NCBI GenBank assembly: GCA_015680685.1 | Contig: MNCI01014738.1 | Span: forward strand, 84,505 to 148,504 | Reading direction: 5' to 3' | From: Gnetum montanum | Lineage: Eukaryota > Streptophyta > Gnetopsida > Gnetales > Gnetaceae | Length of the DNA: 64,000 bases | In this document: positions 20,553 to 33,170 of the stretch, piece by piece | Layout of the letters: each line of letters opens with the position of its first letter | Position numbering within the stretch: position 1 is the first letter of the stretch | The notes under the pieces: model-generated | The model's database searches: none | What the model saw: the letters and a program-made list of their open reading frames with translations, nothing else | What the model was told of the DNA's origin: nothing | Translations under genes and position numbers: made by a program

Positions 20553-23500
20553 ATGGTTCAAGGCACCACTGGTGCCGAACAATCGCTGAACCTAATGCTG
20601 GAAACATGGCAATCCCTCAAGATCCAAAACTAGGGACTTGAGGGCTTGGCCTAGCAACATGAGCACTATAACTTCCTCTATGTAAAGGTTTAGGAAAACC
20701 TACCTTTGGATGTACACAAATTTGAGGGCAAATGTAGCTTCGAGTTTTCTTACTACGAAGGGAAGGAGTTTGTTCCCACTCCTAGCGCTTCCATGCCTTT
20801 GACACAAATAAACCAAAGGCTTCTAGACCAACTAATCCAGTTGGCTAGGCTTAGGGGGTAGTAGGACATAGCGTCCAACTAGAATGATGCCTTTCAGGAT
20901 GGACAGGAGGAACTTGATTCCCAATCCAATGAGGGCGGTCCAACCAACCCTGTTCTTGTCCCTCCTACCTAGTCCTTCGGGGCCATCCCATTTTCTATCA
21001 CCGCTCCCTTTTTCATCATGCCTACACTCCCGTAGCCTACAATTACAACTGCAATGGGTAGCCATGTTACCTTCCCAGCATATCAATGCTCTTATTCTCT
21101 TATTTCATTTGTAGCAATTATTCCCTCGTAAACTGTTCATCAATCCATTCCCGTAGTGCATCACACACCAATCATGGATACCCTTCCACATGTTCATACT
21201 GTACCTACGTCACAATCGTACATAACTTCTGGTCAATTCCTACATTCGTGTCTATCCCACCAACTGTGGTAGGCCCAAGCCTATCCACATGGTGGACACC
21301 ATTCACTTCTTCACATATTCCACAATCATCGCAGATGTCTCATTATGCTCACCCTTAGACCTACCAAGCCCCCAAACGGTACAACCCAACATGGGGCTAT
21401 GGCCTATTCCACTGGCGACAAAAGCAATCTATCCAATGGCTCAAACCGTACTTGTTGCTTTGAAAACACCACCTGCTAGGTGATGGGCAGCACAAGAAAC
21501 ACCTTTCACGGGGGCTATCCCAACGGTACCGCCAACAGGTCATGCCACCACCCACGTCATACCATAGACAAGAACTACCTCAATAGTTCACCAACCATCC
21601 ACAACATCGAAGGATTTGGATCAAGCATTCCATCTCATCGAGACCCTCATTGAAGAAATCAAATGCCTTAAGGTTGTCAAGTCAGACATGCTACAAATCA
21701 TGGACTTTTACAAGGACAACCCCATCATCCCCACGATCCCTACTTTGACATTACCCCCAGGGATGTCCCTTCACCACTTCACAAAGTACGATGAGGAGGG
21801 GGATCCCAATGAACATCTAGTTACCTTTAGGTCTGAGTCTCTCCTATTGCAACAATGGCCACACATGATCATTCATGTCCTTGCCATGTCCCTAGCTGGG
21901 AGAGCCTTGGATTGGTATCGCGCACTGCCATGCTCATCCATTTGAACTCTAGAGGAGCTTTTGACCTAGTTCATGACGCGCTTCAAGTATAACTTGAAGT
22001 CAAAAATCACGCTGGACTAGCTAATGAGCATGAAACATGAGCCTCTAGAACTAGTCCAGAAGTTCATCCAGCAATGCCCTTAAAAAAATTCATGAGCCCA
22101 TTGTGGAAGCCCATTTTTTGGCCATCTTTAAGGATGTAGTGAATGACTTTATCAAGTCTAAACTATACTACCTCATCCCTCACACTCTTAGTCAAGCCTT
22201 TGCTCAGACTAAAAGTATATAAGACGCAGCTGAGGTGAGCAAAGACCTAGCCTACATTGCCTACAAAAACACCTTCACAAAGAAGAAAAAGGGTAAGTCC
22301 CCAACGACCATAGTGGCCACTATAGCAATCAAGGCCAAGCGCAAACCTAGTAAAAATGGTAACAAGGGCAACAAGAAACCAGCTGTACTTGTAGCTAACC
22401 CCATGCCCAAGTAGTGCAACATGTCACAACCTCCAGTACCTGTGCCTGAGACATCTATGCAACCCAAACCAAACTTTGAGCATAAAGATTACTCAAAGTA
22501 CAGTCCATTGCCTCTCAAGCCTTTAGAACTTCTAAAGTAACTACTGGCAGTGGGGCACATTCAACACAACAAGATGTCAGAAGAAGCAAGTAGGAGATAT
22601 CAATGCTACTATGAGCTCCTTAGGAACCCCTCCTTGGCCCTACCCAATGAGCCCTCAGTTCCTAAGGATTTTCAGCTAGATAGGTTTTGTGACTATCACC
22701 AATAGTGTGGTCATAACACGAATTACTATCTAGTCTTGCAGAATGACATCCAGAGGTTGCTTAATAAGGAAAAACTGGTGTTGGATGAAAGTAACCTAGT
22801 ACATCCTGAAAACCAATCTATGCATGTCTACATAGACCCCCTCAACGCCAACAATGTTGATTACATCATCAATGCCATCGGCATTGATAGTGATCGTAGG
22901 CCATCCCAGCAGCCATTCGTGGTCCGTGTGCCTCAACGTAGTGCACCAACACCACAAGTGGCTAATCAAAGCGCAACAGCTATTCATCCTGAGCGTCCAT
23001 CTCTGCATCACCTATTAGTGAAACCATGGTACTTCACCTATTAACATCGTTAGCTCCTTTCATCATTAGGTGGCTGACTCCTTCGACAACCCCTGCCCTA
23101 CATAAGATAACTAAACAACCTTCTCATCCTATAAAAGGAGAAGTGTGTTTCATGGGTGAGGCGTCAAAGGGAAATACCACCCAAGGAATTCCCAAGCCTA
23201 CATCTTTGCCCCCTGCACTTGCACCTTCATCAACAAAGAAGAATGTTGTTGTAATCACATAGTCCATGTCACCCTACAAAAAAGGGTGTGAACCTAGATT
23301 CGAAGTTGCCCCTCCTTGGAAATTCTTCTTCTGGGACAAATAGAAGAAGAGGAAAGCACTAAACAAGGGGGTGGCTAGGACCTTTTGGATTCCCTCACTC
23401 AAGATAGGTAGGCTCTAAAATAGAAAAAAACTACACTGAGCTTGTATGACCTAATCATGATGTCTATCCCCCACCACGAGGCTCTGACCTGCATCTTGAT

Positions 23501-23965
23501 AGCAATTCTAGTCAATGAAGACATGCTAGTGGAAGAGGAAGCAATCCACTTGGTCATGCTTCCCTCTACACACGTAGAGCTTGAGTCATCCCAATTGACT
23601 TTCAGTGAAAACACCATTAGGAAAGATCCCGAGAGGGGTTAGGTAACCATGATTCCCATTTTCATCACAATTTGGGTTGGCCAACACCAGATCCAAAGGG
23701 TACACATTGATGATGGGACTGCCACAAACGTCATCCCCTTCCCTATTGTGGACAAGTTGGGCTTGGTCGACTAGATCAAACCAACAATGACATCGTACCT
23801 AAGGTTGGTCAAAGGGACATGCATCTTGGTGAAAGGCATAGTCTACATATACTTCGTAGTAGGGGACCAGTTCCCCATGAGCACAACATTCATCGTGGTT
23901 GAGGAAATGCTCGGGTTTAACCCGATCTTGGGGAGATCATGGTTAGCACAACTTAGGGCTATATC
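20553..23965 (+). pseudogene. Gag-pro of E2, inactivated, 5' part
   Basis: ATG 20553 opens the N-domain (YNFLYVKV-ENLPLDVHKFEG, SYYEGKEFVP). The capsid core is best preserved at 21616-21945: MDFYKDNPIIP, DEEGDPNEHLVTFRSESLLL, MSLAGRALDWYRALP. It is followed by VEAHFLAIFKDVVNDFIKSK (about 22105-22165). A Cys/His segment RFCDYHQ-CGHNTN (about 22682-22720) precedes LVLQNDIQRL, the arrangement typical of Tat-lineage Gag. Protease at 23640-23965: VHIDDGTATNVIPFPIVDKL replaces the usual DSG/DTG with DDG, then MLGFNPILGRSWLAQLR. Several stops and frameshifts are present. E3 enters just after this turn. Confidence 0.8.
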
Positions 23966-25672
23966 TAAAACACCACTAATTTTGGCCTAGAACTTTAAAT
24001 TAAAAATGACTCAAACCCTTTCAAGCATTTAGAAGGCAAAATTTGACTAAGGCAAGGAGCTCACCCCCAGCTTGCCCAAGCTAGGTTGCCCACGCTATCA
24101 AGCAAGATTGCCCTCAGCATGAGAAACTCAAATAGCTTCAAAATCAAGTTAAAATAGTCCAAATATGAAGGTGTAAGCTATCCTCAAGAGCCACTTATGT
24201 CCACTCCAAGTTTCAGCGTTCAAGAGTTCAAATTTCAGATTAAATGGTGCAGATTTTTCACACTCTGCAAGTGATGCTGTGACATGAGTCTAGCGTGACC
24301 AACTTTTAGAGCCTCAAAAATGAGTCAAAATGACTTTATTTCAAGGGTGAATGTCATCCTTAGGGTCCACTATTGATAACTATGGATCCTAGCCTTCAAA
24401 ATATCAATATTTCAGCTCAAAATTGCAAGTTTTTGAGGTCACACTGAGCGTGACCTACTCAAAATGACTCCAAATCAAATACATTCAAGCTCAAATTTCC
24501 AAATCTAGATCACACACAGGCAGGAAACAGTTGTACTTAGAAAAAGGCTTTAAAAAATTCCAAATCTTGTTTCAAAAATTACATTTTTCTGACCTCAGGC
24601 TCAAGTCATGCTGAGGTCACACCCAGTGTGATTGCCCAGCGTGACTCATGCTTAGGTCATGCTGGGGTCACGCCCAGCATAACTACTAGTCATTCTTGTA
24701 CAAAAAAAACTTCAAACTTAGGCTAAACACACATTGAAGCTCAGACAACTCATGTTGGATGCCCTAGTCAAATAGAGATGCCTCGAACAGCCTCAAATCA
24801 ACATCTCAACATCCTGGAGCTGTTGATCCATGGTCAAGTAAGCTAGGGTCAAATTTCTCTTGTTGTTCATTTCATTGTAACTCTTCATTTGTGGGCATGT
24901 CAAGCACTCACAATCTAAATTAAATGTACTTTCATGGGCTTGAATAACCTAGAAATTATAAAATGCAATGTATCTGGTCAGGAACGTAGCTTGTCGACAC
25001 ATATCCAGCTCATACACAGCTATCCATTGGACATGTGTTATGAGATCTACTTTCTTTCCATCTCCTAGCCATCAATTCCATTATGGAATTCCACACCTCA
25101 ACCTAGCCTAGCCATATAAATACCCTATCAATTCACATAAATAGGGTCAGCAATTTTGAAGATTTGCAGCTTGGGAAGTATCGACTAGCAGCCTAGGACA
25201 CTCAGACACACTTGACTCCTAGCATCTGAACACTTTAGACAATCATCTCAGGGCTTAGTGCTTGACCTACCATCCATACGCGTAGCTACGCTTTGACCAG
25301 TGCACATTCTTATTTAAACAATACCATATAGTTTTATTATTGCCTTCCATTTACATTGTTTAGCTTTTTTTACGCTTTGTTTAGATCTTTTTATGCTTTA
25401 TTTATAATTCAGTATGCTCTTTTTACATTTTGTGTCGCTATTTGCATTCTTTTTACATCCCATTTACACCATTTACAATAACCCCAATGCTAGCTAGAGC
25501 TTACGTTTAGGGAAGTCCTTGGTTGATTTGCATGCAAACCATCCAAGGCACTCTACCTTCATTCCATTTTCCTGCTTGCCTTCAAGTGAAGGGAGGGTCA
25601 GTTGTGCATGCCTAACGATCTCTTGATGTCTGTTTCTCTTCCAAACTTACACGGATGATTTAGGTTAGTATA
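23966..25672 (+). repeat. 5' LTR of E3
   Basis: 1707 bp. It starts TAAAACACCAC (TG changed to TA) and ends GGTTAGTATA. U3 is crowded with inverted motifs around GTCACGCTGAG and CCCAGCGTGAC (24250-24690). Confidence 0.8.
25115..25122 (+). promoter_or_regulatory. TATA box of the E3 5' LTR
   Basis: TATAAATA in CCTAGCCATATAAATACCC. Confidence 0.55.
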
Positions 25673-25677
25673 GTTTT

Positions 25678-25696
25678 TGGCATTAGAAGGAGGGTC
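25678..25696 (+). other. Primer binding site of E3
   Basis: TGGCATTAGAAGGAGGGTC, five bases after the LTR end, two transitions from the B1 site. Confidence 0.7.
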
Positions 25697-25764
25697 GTAT
25701 TTTCCATTGTTAAAAAATCAATCATGCTACCTGTCAAAACTTTTTCATATTATCCTTTGAGTCT

Positions 25765-25935
25765 CTTGTCCTTGTTGGTCACATTGAGCTTGCTCCTATT
25801 AGTCATGCTGAGCTTGTCCCTGTTGGTCACACTGAGCTTATCCTGTTGGTCACGTTGAGCTTATCCCTGTTGGTCATGCTGAGCTTGTCCTACTGGTCAC
25901 CTTGAGCTTGTCCCTGTTGGTCACACTAAGCTTGC
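25765..25935 (+). repeat. Leader minisatellite of E3
   Basis: About seven units of 24-27 bp, consensus TTGGTCACACTGAGCTTGTC, between primer site and gag. The unit resembles the GTCAC...GAGC motif of the E3 U3. Confidence 0.8.
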
Positions 25936-26052
25936 TCTCTATCACACTGTGGCTTGATTGGTTTGGTCATGTTGTTTCTGTGTCATGTTGTTCATGGTGC
26001 AACTACTTGCAATCCAACTCCATTCATCTAGCCTAATCTGCTCACATTCATC

Positions 26053-29000
26053 ATGGAATCCTTCCAAATCAACCCAATAACACTACCAATCACTAACTTT
26101 GGGGCCGAAACTTCGAACCCTGTGACTGTTATGGAATCCATATTCATTATCGAACACATAAATCCTCAAGGCCCTACACGCCAGTCACTCAGACTATAGG
26201 GCAAAGGCCCTACTCATGCGACTCTTACACTCGAATAGTATAACTTCATCTATCTGAAAATCCAAGCCATCTTACGTATCAACTATATAGAAACAGAAGC
26301 AAAGAGAGAATATGAATTTATCCACAAAGGAGGATGTGAGTTCATCCCTTCAACATTTAACATAATCTTGCTATTTGAAAACCATCATAAACTCATATCC
26401 TAGCTTCTTATGGCTAGAAGTAAATCCTTACAGGTACTGCCAATAGAGCCTCAAGATGAGGAAGATGATTTTGCAGCCCAATCTGAACATCAAGATTCCT
26501 ACCATACTATCAGTTCCCATGCCTACACAAACCCATTGTTCCACCCTTTCCTAGAAGAAACTATGCTTCCTCCTTCATCTGTAAACACTCGAGCACCAGT
26601 TTTCCAGCAAGAGGTACCTACTTCCATTCCTATCTTTTCTGTACTCAATAATATTCACTCTGATACACAAGTATAGTCCCAACAACTCCCTTCCCAAACC
26701 AACGTAGAGTCAATATTTTGACCTCAAGTAATTGGAATGCCATCAGTCATACCAGCTTCGACATGCATCCATTACATACCTCAGGTGCAGATCCATGGAG
26801 GACCATTGATTACTCCAACCCAACATGTTCAGGGTGTTACCTCACAACCTATGGCTGGGTAGTGTGTTCCATCGATAGTCTCAGTTCTAAATACCATCCC
26901 ACCACAATAAACGTTAGCCCAACGACCTCTCTTTCCACAAACAATGTAACAATTAAATCATTATCATTCATAATCTGCTCAATCCACTAGTTTTCCTACC
27001 ACCCAAGAATGGGCAGACACACAAAAAATGATGCACTCTTTGGCAAAGGAATTAAAAAACCTTAATACTTTGAACAATGAGGAAGTCAAGGTACTAGATT
27101 TCTATCAAGATGATCCAATTGACCCCTCAGTTCCACCCTTAACCTTGCCAAAGGGAGTCTCTTTACCTCAGTTGATCAACTACAATGGAGAGGGAGACCC
27201 AAATGCGCACCTAGTAACATTTCGAATAGAAAGTCTTTTTCTTTAGGCATGGCCCCATGTAGTTCTGCATGTGTTTGCTATGCCCTTAACAGAAAGAGCC
27301 TTAGACTAGTATTGAGCCTTACCCCATAGCTCTATATCTTCTTTGGAGGATTTGTTGCATCAGTTTGTCACCTGTTTCAAATATAATCTAAAATCTGAAG
27401 CCATGTTAGATAGCTTGATTCAAATTAAATAGCACCTTTAGAGCCAGCACAAAAATTTATCCAAAGATGGAGTGCCACCCTAAATGAACTTCATGAACCT
27501 ATTTCCAAAACATATCTGCTTACCATCCTTAAGGTAGCCGCAAATGACTTCATTAGATCAAAGATTTATTATCTAAAACCTCGTACTTTGAGTCAGGCAT
27601 TTGTACAAATTAAAGACATAGAGGAGGTGGCACAATCAAGAAATGACCTAGCTTATGTGGCCTACAAAAACCAACATACTAGCAAGCAAAACACAACCAA
27701 GGGAACAGAGCCACAATTACAAAAGAAACCAACTAGGGCCCAGAAGCTAAGCAACCTAAATCCCCAGCTAACAAAGCTGCCAACTTTGGTGCCAACTCAC
27801 CTACATCGGCAGGGGCCATCCCAAAGCCCAACTTTTAGCGCAAGGACCGCTCAAAGTATACACCACTACCGATGCAACCCTCTCAACTATTGGAGAAACT
27901 CTTGAAAGTTGGGCAAATCCAACACAAACATGTGTCAGTGTTTACCTTCCAAAGACATGATAGGTACTGTGAGCTACTAAGGAACCTCACCTTAGTTGTA
28001 CCAAATAAGCACCTGATCCCACAACATTTTAAATTGGACCGATACTGTCATTACCATCAAGTGGCTAGTCACAGTACAGACAACTGCCATGCCTTGCAAG
28101 ATGAACTATAGGGAATCATAAAATAAGGCCAACTATTGATTGACACGACAAGTCAATCCAACTCAGATGATGTCTCCTATGTCATAAACTCAATTAGCAT
28201 TGATGGCAAGCCCAAACCTCTGCAAAAACCTTTTGTGAGCCGTGTGCCTTCCAGCAAGGCAAGGATTCCCCTATCCTCCACAAACAAGAGTTCTCCCTTT
28301 GTTATCAAGGTGCCACTCCAAGCATCCACAACACCCTTTGTGGTCAAGGTTCCACAACATTCGTCTACGAAGATGTTAAACTGACATGACTCATCCGCTA
28401 AGACATTAAACTAGCATGATGTAGCAACAAAAATTGCTAAGCAACCTTTCATCATAAGAGTACCACAATGAGATGGTGCCTCACCTACCCAAAGCCCAAT
28501 AGTGGGCAATAGCTTAATCCCTCCTCCTCCAAGGGTTGACCTTACTAGCAACCCAAGTAGGCCCACCAAATGGGAATGCAAGAGGACAAATGAGCACCTT
28601 GCAACTCCCATGGATGAATAAAAGCCCACAACTAGCAAACAACAAATGAACACTGGGGCCCCTACCGCAAAGAAAACGAAGCCTAAGTCCCCCTCCTGAG
28701 AGGTTTGTCTCTCAAGCTTCACGGAGGAAGTTAACAACAACACAATGGCTAATGAAAAAAACTTCATAGCTACACTAACCCAGGTAAAGAAAACACTCAA
28801 GCAAAAGAACACAACATTTACCTTATATGACCTACTCAAGACCTCACCTGCTCATTGCCAAGCATTGGCCTAGGTCTTAGCCTCCATTCCTATTATGGAG
28901 GACATCATTGCAAATAATGCATTCCACACCACAAGAATTGGGTTCAAAAACCTTAGCCTTTTGTGATCATGTACTTAAAGTTAACCCCAAATGAGGGGAA

Positions 29001-29670
29001 TTCACTACAACTCCACTAACCATTAGCATTCGTGTTGGGCAGTGCACCATTCGCAGAGTGCATGTTAATAATGGCGTAGCAACGAATGTAGTCCTGTACT
29101 CCACCATCGACAACCTAGGCTTGTCAGATGAAATCAGGTCAACAAAAATACATGTCTAAAATCCTTCAATGGATCACATGTCATAGTAAAGGGTACAATC
29201 AACTTAGCCTTTGTATCAAGAGAGCAATTCCCCACTAGCACAGATTTCATTGTCATAGAGGAGATGCTAGGTTTCAACATGATTCTAGGTAGGCCTTGGC
29301 TAGCTCAACTAAGGGGCATCTCCTCTCCCATCAACCAAGAAATCCACCATCCATACAAAGGTGGTCAAGTTATCATCCATGATGATAATGTTTCCTCTTT
29401 GACTATCCAAAACATAGACATGGTGCAAGTTTTGGAAGAAGAGTTTCTTAATGGTACACCTATGACAACCAATGCAATGCTTAAGGCTAACACACCCGAA
29501 CGAGTGGTTGAAGCTAATAGCCCCTAGAAGATCCTAAACCTTTCATGCTCCCTAATCCATGACTAGTTAGAAAGAAACTACATGAACAAGACTCTCCCTT
29601 GGCTGAAAATGTGCTAGATGCTTGCCTACCTTCTACCTACCCCTCTGACATGCATTTTTAACTTTTGTTT
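26053..29670 (+). pseudogene. Gag-pro polyprotein of E3, inactivated
   Basis: ATG 26053 begins MESFQINPITLP. The N-domain keeps YNFIYLKIQAILRI and REYEFIHKGGCEFIPS. The frame then runs to 26676 with few stops. Capsid core at 27028-27330: VLDFYQDDPIDP, GEGDPNAHLVTFRIESLFL; the motif DWYRALP of E2 is here D-stop-Y-stop-ALP. A Cys/His segment RYCHYHQVASHSTDNCHALQ lies at about 28036-28100. Protease at 28980-29335: VHVNNGVATNVVLYSTIDNL (NNG for DSG), then MLGFNMILGRPWLAQLRG. The conserved tail RVVEANSP stops at TAG 29525. A protease this altered would not be expected to work. Confidence 0.8.
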
Positions 29671-31012
29671 ACATTGCACTAGCTTATGCATTTATATTTT
29701 ACCCGCTCACTTAGATCACAAATTTTGCTTTGTTTAAACATTTGTGAACTCAATTTACACATTACATTTGAAAAACATCAAACATAAAAACATAAAACTA
29801 CAAAAACACATGGCCTGTAAAGGCCTTGAACTAGCATACGGCCTGGAACTGCCTAAAACTATCACTTTTTGCATTGCTTTTCTTTCATTCATACATTCTA
29901 ACTCTATGTACGGCAGGTGTCACTTGATGTTGTTTTCTTTCTAGTTGATTTTTTGCAGGATCTCTTAGGCATGTAGCATGACCATGCATGCAGCATCACA
30001 CTTTATACAAGCAAGGTAAGCATCAGTCCACTATGACTATAAACTAGCATAGAATAGTCCTGGCATCATGACTTAAAACTAATACCACATAGTAGTCTTA
30101 GCATCATGACTTAAAACTGATACCACAGAGTAGTCCTGGTATCGTGACTTGAAACTGATACCAAAGAGTAGTCTTGGCATCATGACTTAAAACTGATATC
30201 ATAGAGCTCTGTCTAGTATGACACTAAACTACATTCATATGCCATGACATGAAACTAGCATCCAGAGTCCACTAAGACTATAAACTAGTTTGCCTCTTCA
30301 TAGTCTGCTATGACTATAAACTAGCAATGCACCATCTACTATGATGCTAAAATGGCATTGTCTAAGGGGTTATGATGTGAAACTAGCACCGTCCAAGAAA
30401 AAAAAGGGTTAAAGAAAAAAATGCACGGAAAAGGCCATCGTAACCCCATTAACATCATAAAAAAAAGACTATTGGCTATTCTTGAAAAACAATTACACTT
30501 GTGTCTCAAAGAGACCATGTTGCACACCATAGTGTGGTTTTGGCTATTTACAACAGGCCCTATGAACACTCTATAAGAGTCTCATTTCTCCAAAGAATGC
30601 ACCTTCCCACGTCTTGGCTCTGAGTCTACTAAACACTGGCTATGGACAAAGACCAAAGATATAACTTTTTCATAAGAGAGCATTCCTCTTCCACAAATCC
30701 CGACAGCAATTATCACCCTTCACTAACTCTTGGCCTCCCCTGGTTTCAACCAATCCCCTCCCCTTGCATCCCAAACTACATTTTCCTGATCCTATGTACT
30801 ATTGGACATGATGTGATGACATCTAGCCAAGGGTTGATGGATAATGTTTGCTACTTGTTGCTTCATGGTGTTTTGCACTTCTTTGTCAATGCCTCTCGAG
30901 TATATTCCTCCAAACGTAAANCCAAGGGTTGATGGATAATGTTTGCTACTTGTTGCTTCATGGTGTTTTGCACTTCTTTGTCAATGCCTCTCGAGTATAT
31001 TCCTCCAAACGT
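29671..31012 (+). other. 3' non-coding region of E3
   Basis: Holds ATGGCC/AAACTAGCA units, a Y-rich stretch ending TTTCTTTCTAG (29944) and TTTTTTGCAG (29958), the 42-bp array and A-rich DNA (30398-30420). A 94-bp duplication flanks N 30921. Confidence 0.6.
30055..30215 (+). repeat. 42-bp tandem repeat, about four units
   Basis: Units of TAGTCYTGGCATCATGACTT followed by AAAACTGATACCACAGAG. It is a locally expanded version of the general CTATGAC..TAAACTAGCA array. Confidence 0.8.
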
Positions 31013-31015
31013 AAA
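30827..31015. other. Exact 94-bp duplication flanking a single N (30921)
   Basis: 30827-30920 and 30922-31015 are identical. This is the same signature as at 8417, probably an unmerged overlap rather than a biological repeat. Confidence 0.85.
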
Positions 31016-31026
31016 CAAAGAGGGGC
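31014..31026 (+). other. Polypurine tract of E3
   Basis: AACAAAGAGGGGC three to four bases before the 3' LTR start. Confidence 0.7.
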
Positions 31027-31029
31027 CAA

Positions 31030-32712
31030 TGAAACACCACAAATTTCAGCATATAATTTTAGATTGAAAATGATTCAAACCCTTTCAAGCATTCAGAAGA
31101 AAAAATTTGACTAAGGCAGGGAGCTCACCCCCAGCTTGCTCATGCTATCAAGCTAGCTTGCCCTCAGCATGAGCAACTCCAACAGCTTCAAAATCAAGTC
31201 AAAACAATCCAAATATGAAGGTGTAAACTATCCTCAAGAGCCATTGATGTCCACTCCAAGTTTCAATATTTAGGAGTTCAAATTTCAGATCAAATGGTGC
31301 AGATTTTTCACACTTTGCAGGTCACGCTATGACATGAGTCCAACATGACCAACTTTTAGAGCCTCAAAATTGAGTCAAAATGGCTTGATTTCAAGGATAC
31401 AAGTTGTCCTCAGGGTCCACTATTGATAACTATGGGTCTCAGCCTTAATAAATTCTAGATTTCAGCTCAAAATTGCAAGTTTTTGAGGTCACACTGTAGG
31501 TCATGTTGAGCATGACCACAGCATGACCTATCCAAAATGGCTCCAAATTAGCCACATTCAAGCTCAAATTTCTAGATCTAGAGCACACACAGGCAAGCGG
31601 TAGTTTTACATAGAAAAAAACTTTAAAAAATTCCAAATTTAATGTCAAAAATTGCATTTTTTCCACCTCATGCTTAGGTCACACTAGGGTCATGCCTTGA
31701 CAGCCCAACGTGAATGTAGCATGACTGCTAATCACACTTGCACAAAAACACTTCAAATGCATGCTAAAGACACATTGAAGCCTAGACAAATCATGTTGGA
31801 AGCCCTAGTCAAATAGAGATGCCTCGAACAGCGTCAAATCAACATCTTGACATCCTTGAGTAGTTGATCCATGCTCAAGCAAGCCAGGGTTAAATTTCTC
31901 TTGTTGTTCATTTCATTGTAAATATTCATTTGTGGGCATGTCAAGCACTCATGGTCTAAATTAAATGTACTTTGATAGGCTTGAGTAACCCAAAAATTAT
32001 AAAATGCAATGTATCTAGTCAAGAACATAGCTTGTTGACACATATCCAACTCGTACACAGCTGTCCACTGAACTCGTGTTACAAGATCTACTTTCTTTCT
32101 ATATCCTAGCCATTAATTCCATTCTAGAATTCTACACCTCAGCCTGGCCTAGCCCTATAAATACCCTATCAATTTACATAAATGGGGTCAGAAATTTTGA
32201 AGGTTGATGGCTTGGGAAGTATCGACTAACAGCCTAGGATGCTCATACACACTTAACTCCTAGCATCCGAACACTTCAGACATCATCCCAGGGCTTAGTG
32301 CTTGACCTACCATCCATACACACAGCTACACTTTGACCAGTGCACATTCTTGTTTAAAGAATACAATACAGTTTCATTATTTCCTTCCATTTACATTATT
32401 TAGCTCTGTTTACACTTTGTTTAGCACTATTTACTCTTTATTTATAATTCAGTATGCTCTGTTTACATTTCGTGTCGCTGTTTGCATTCTGTTTACATCC
32501 CAATTACATCGTTTATGATAACCCCAGCACTAGTCATAGCTTACGTTCAGGGAAGTCCTTGGTTGATTTGCGTGCGAACCATCCAAGGCACTCTACCTTC
32601 GTTCTCTTTTCTAGCTTTTCCTCAAGTGAAGGCAGGGTCAGCTATGTGTGCCCAATGATCTCTCTATGTTTTCTTCTCTTCCAGCCTTACATTGATGATT
32701 TAGGTTAGTATA
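31030..32712 (+). repeat. 3' LTR of E3
   Basis: 1683 bp, TGAAACACCACAAATTTC to GGTTAGTATA, TATAAATA at 32156-32163. Collinear with 23966-25672. Confidence 0.85.
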
Positions 32713-33033
32713 GTCTCCTCACCCATACATTAGGAAATCCACCTACCATACGTGGGCAGGGAGGTAGTGATCCATGATGACGAAGTAACAGCACAAGCTA
32801 TTAGTAACATAGACATGGACTAGGGTTTAGAGGTCATAACCTCTAAGAATGATGTGCCTGCTTATGCACACGTTAATCATCCAACAAGAGAATCGGCCCA
32901 GCAAGCCGATTACCAAAACAAAAGCACATGGGCTGAGTTGCCCTTCCATGTGGGAAACAATGATGCAAATGAGGGCCCTAGCAAAACACCTCTACCTTAT
33001 GTTCCACTCAACCCACAATGGGTCAAGAGGTAG
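32713..33033 (+). pseudogene. C-terminal tail of the E2 gag-pro polyprotein
   Basis: The E2 protease resumes after E3. The frame VVIHDDEVTAQAISNIDMD continues through VPAYAHVNHPTRESAQQADY to LPYVPLNPQWVKR and a stop at 33031. It has only one internal stop (near 32821). The first part aligns with GGQVIIHDDNVSSLTIQNID of E3; the last 60 residues differ from E3 and E5. Confidence 0.65.
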
Positions 33034-33170
33034 CTACGCATAGCATAGCAACCCCACTATCTCCTACCCAGTTGTCATCCCTTGTACATTCACCACTTTG
33101 TGCTTTGTGAACATACCATCCTTTTGGTATGCTACACTATGGCCCAAAATGGCCTAAAACTAGCACATGA

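Larger units (their letters stand above)
23966..32712 (+). mobile_element. Complete gag-pro-only LTR retrotransposon E3, inserted in the E2 protease
   Basis: LTRs 23966-25672 and 31030-32712, primer site 25678-25696, leader tandem repeat, gag-pro from 26053 to about 29670, 3' region with a 42-bp tandem array, and a purine tract before the 3' LTR. The LTRs are roughly 88-90% alike where compared by eye. The E2 protease resumes immediately after the 3' LTR. Flanking bases ATATC/GTCTC are a plausible but imperfect 5-bp duplication. No reverse transcriptase or integrase lies between protease and 3' LTR. Confidence 0.85.
18524..33170 (+). mobile_element. LTR retrotransposon E2 (gag-pro), interrupted by E3, 3' end lost
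   Basis: 5' LTR 18524-20040, primer site 20048-20066, duplicated leader, gag-pro 20553-23965 continuing at 32713-33033 after E3, and a short piece of 3' region with AAACTAGCA (33150-33165). From about 33171 the sequence changes to an unrelated AT-rich region, and no matching 3' LTR is seen. Whether E2 ever carried pol cannot be judged. Confidence 0.7.

Noticed and set aside
28411-28839. 142-codon minus-strand frame
   Set aside because: It is antisense to the E3 gag-pro linker and rich in Leu/Phe/Val, as expected of a shadow frame.
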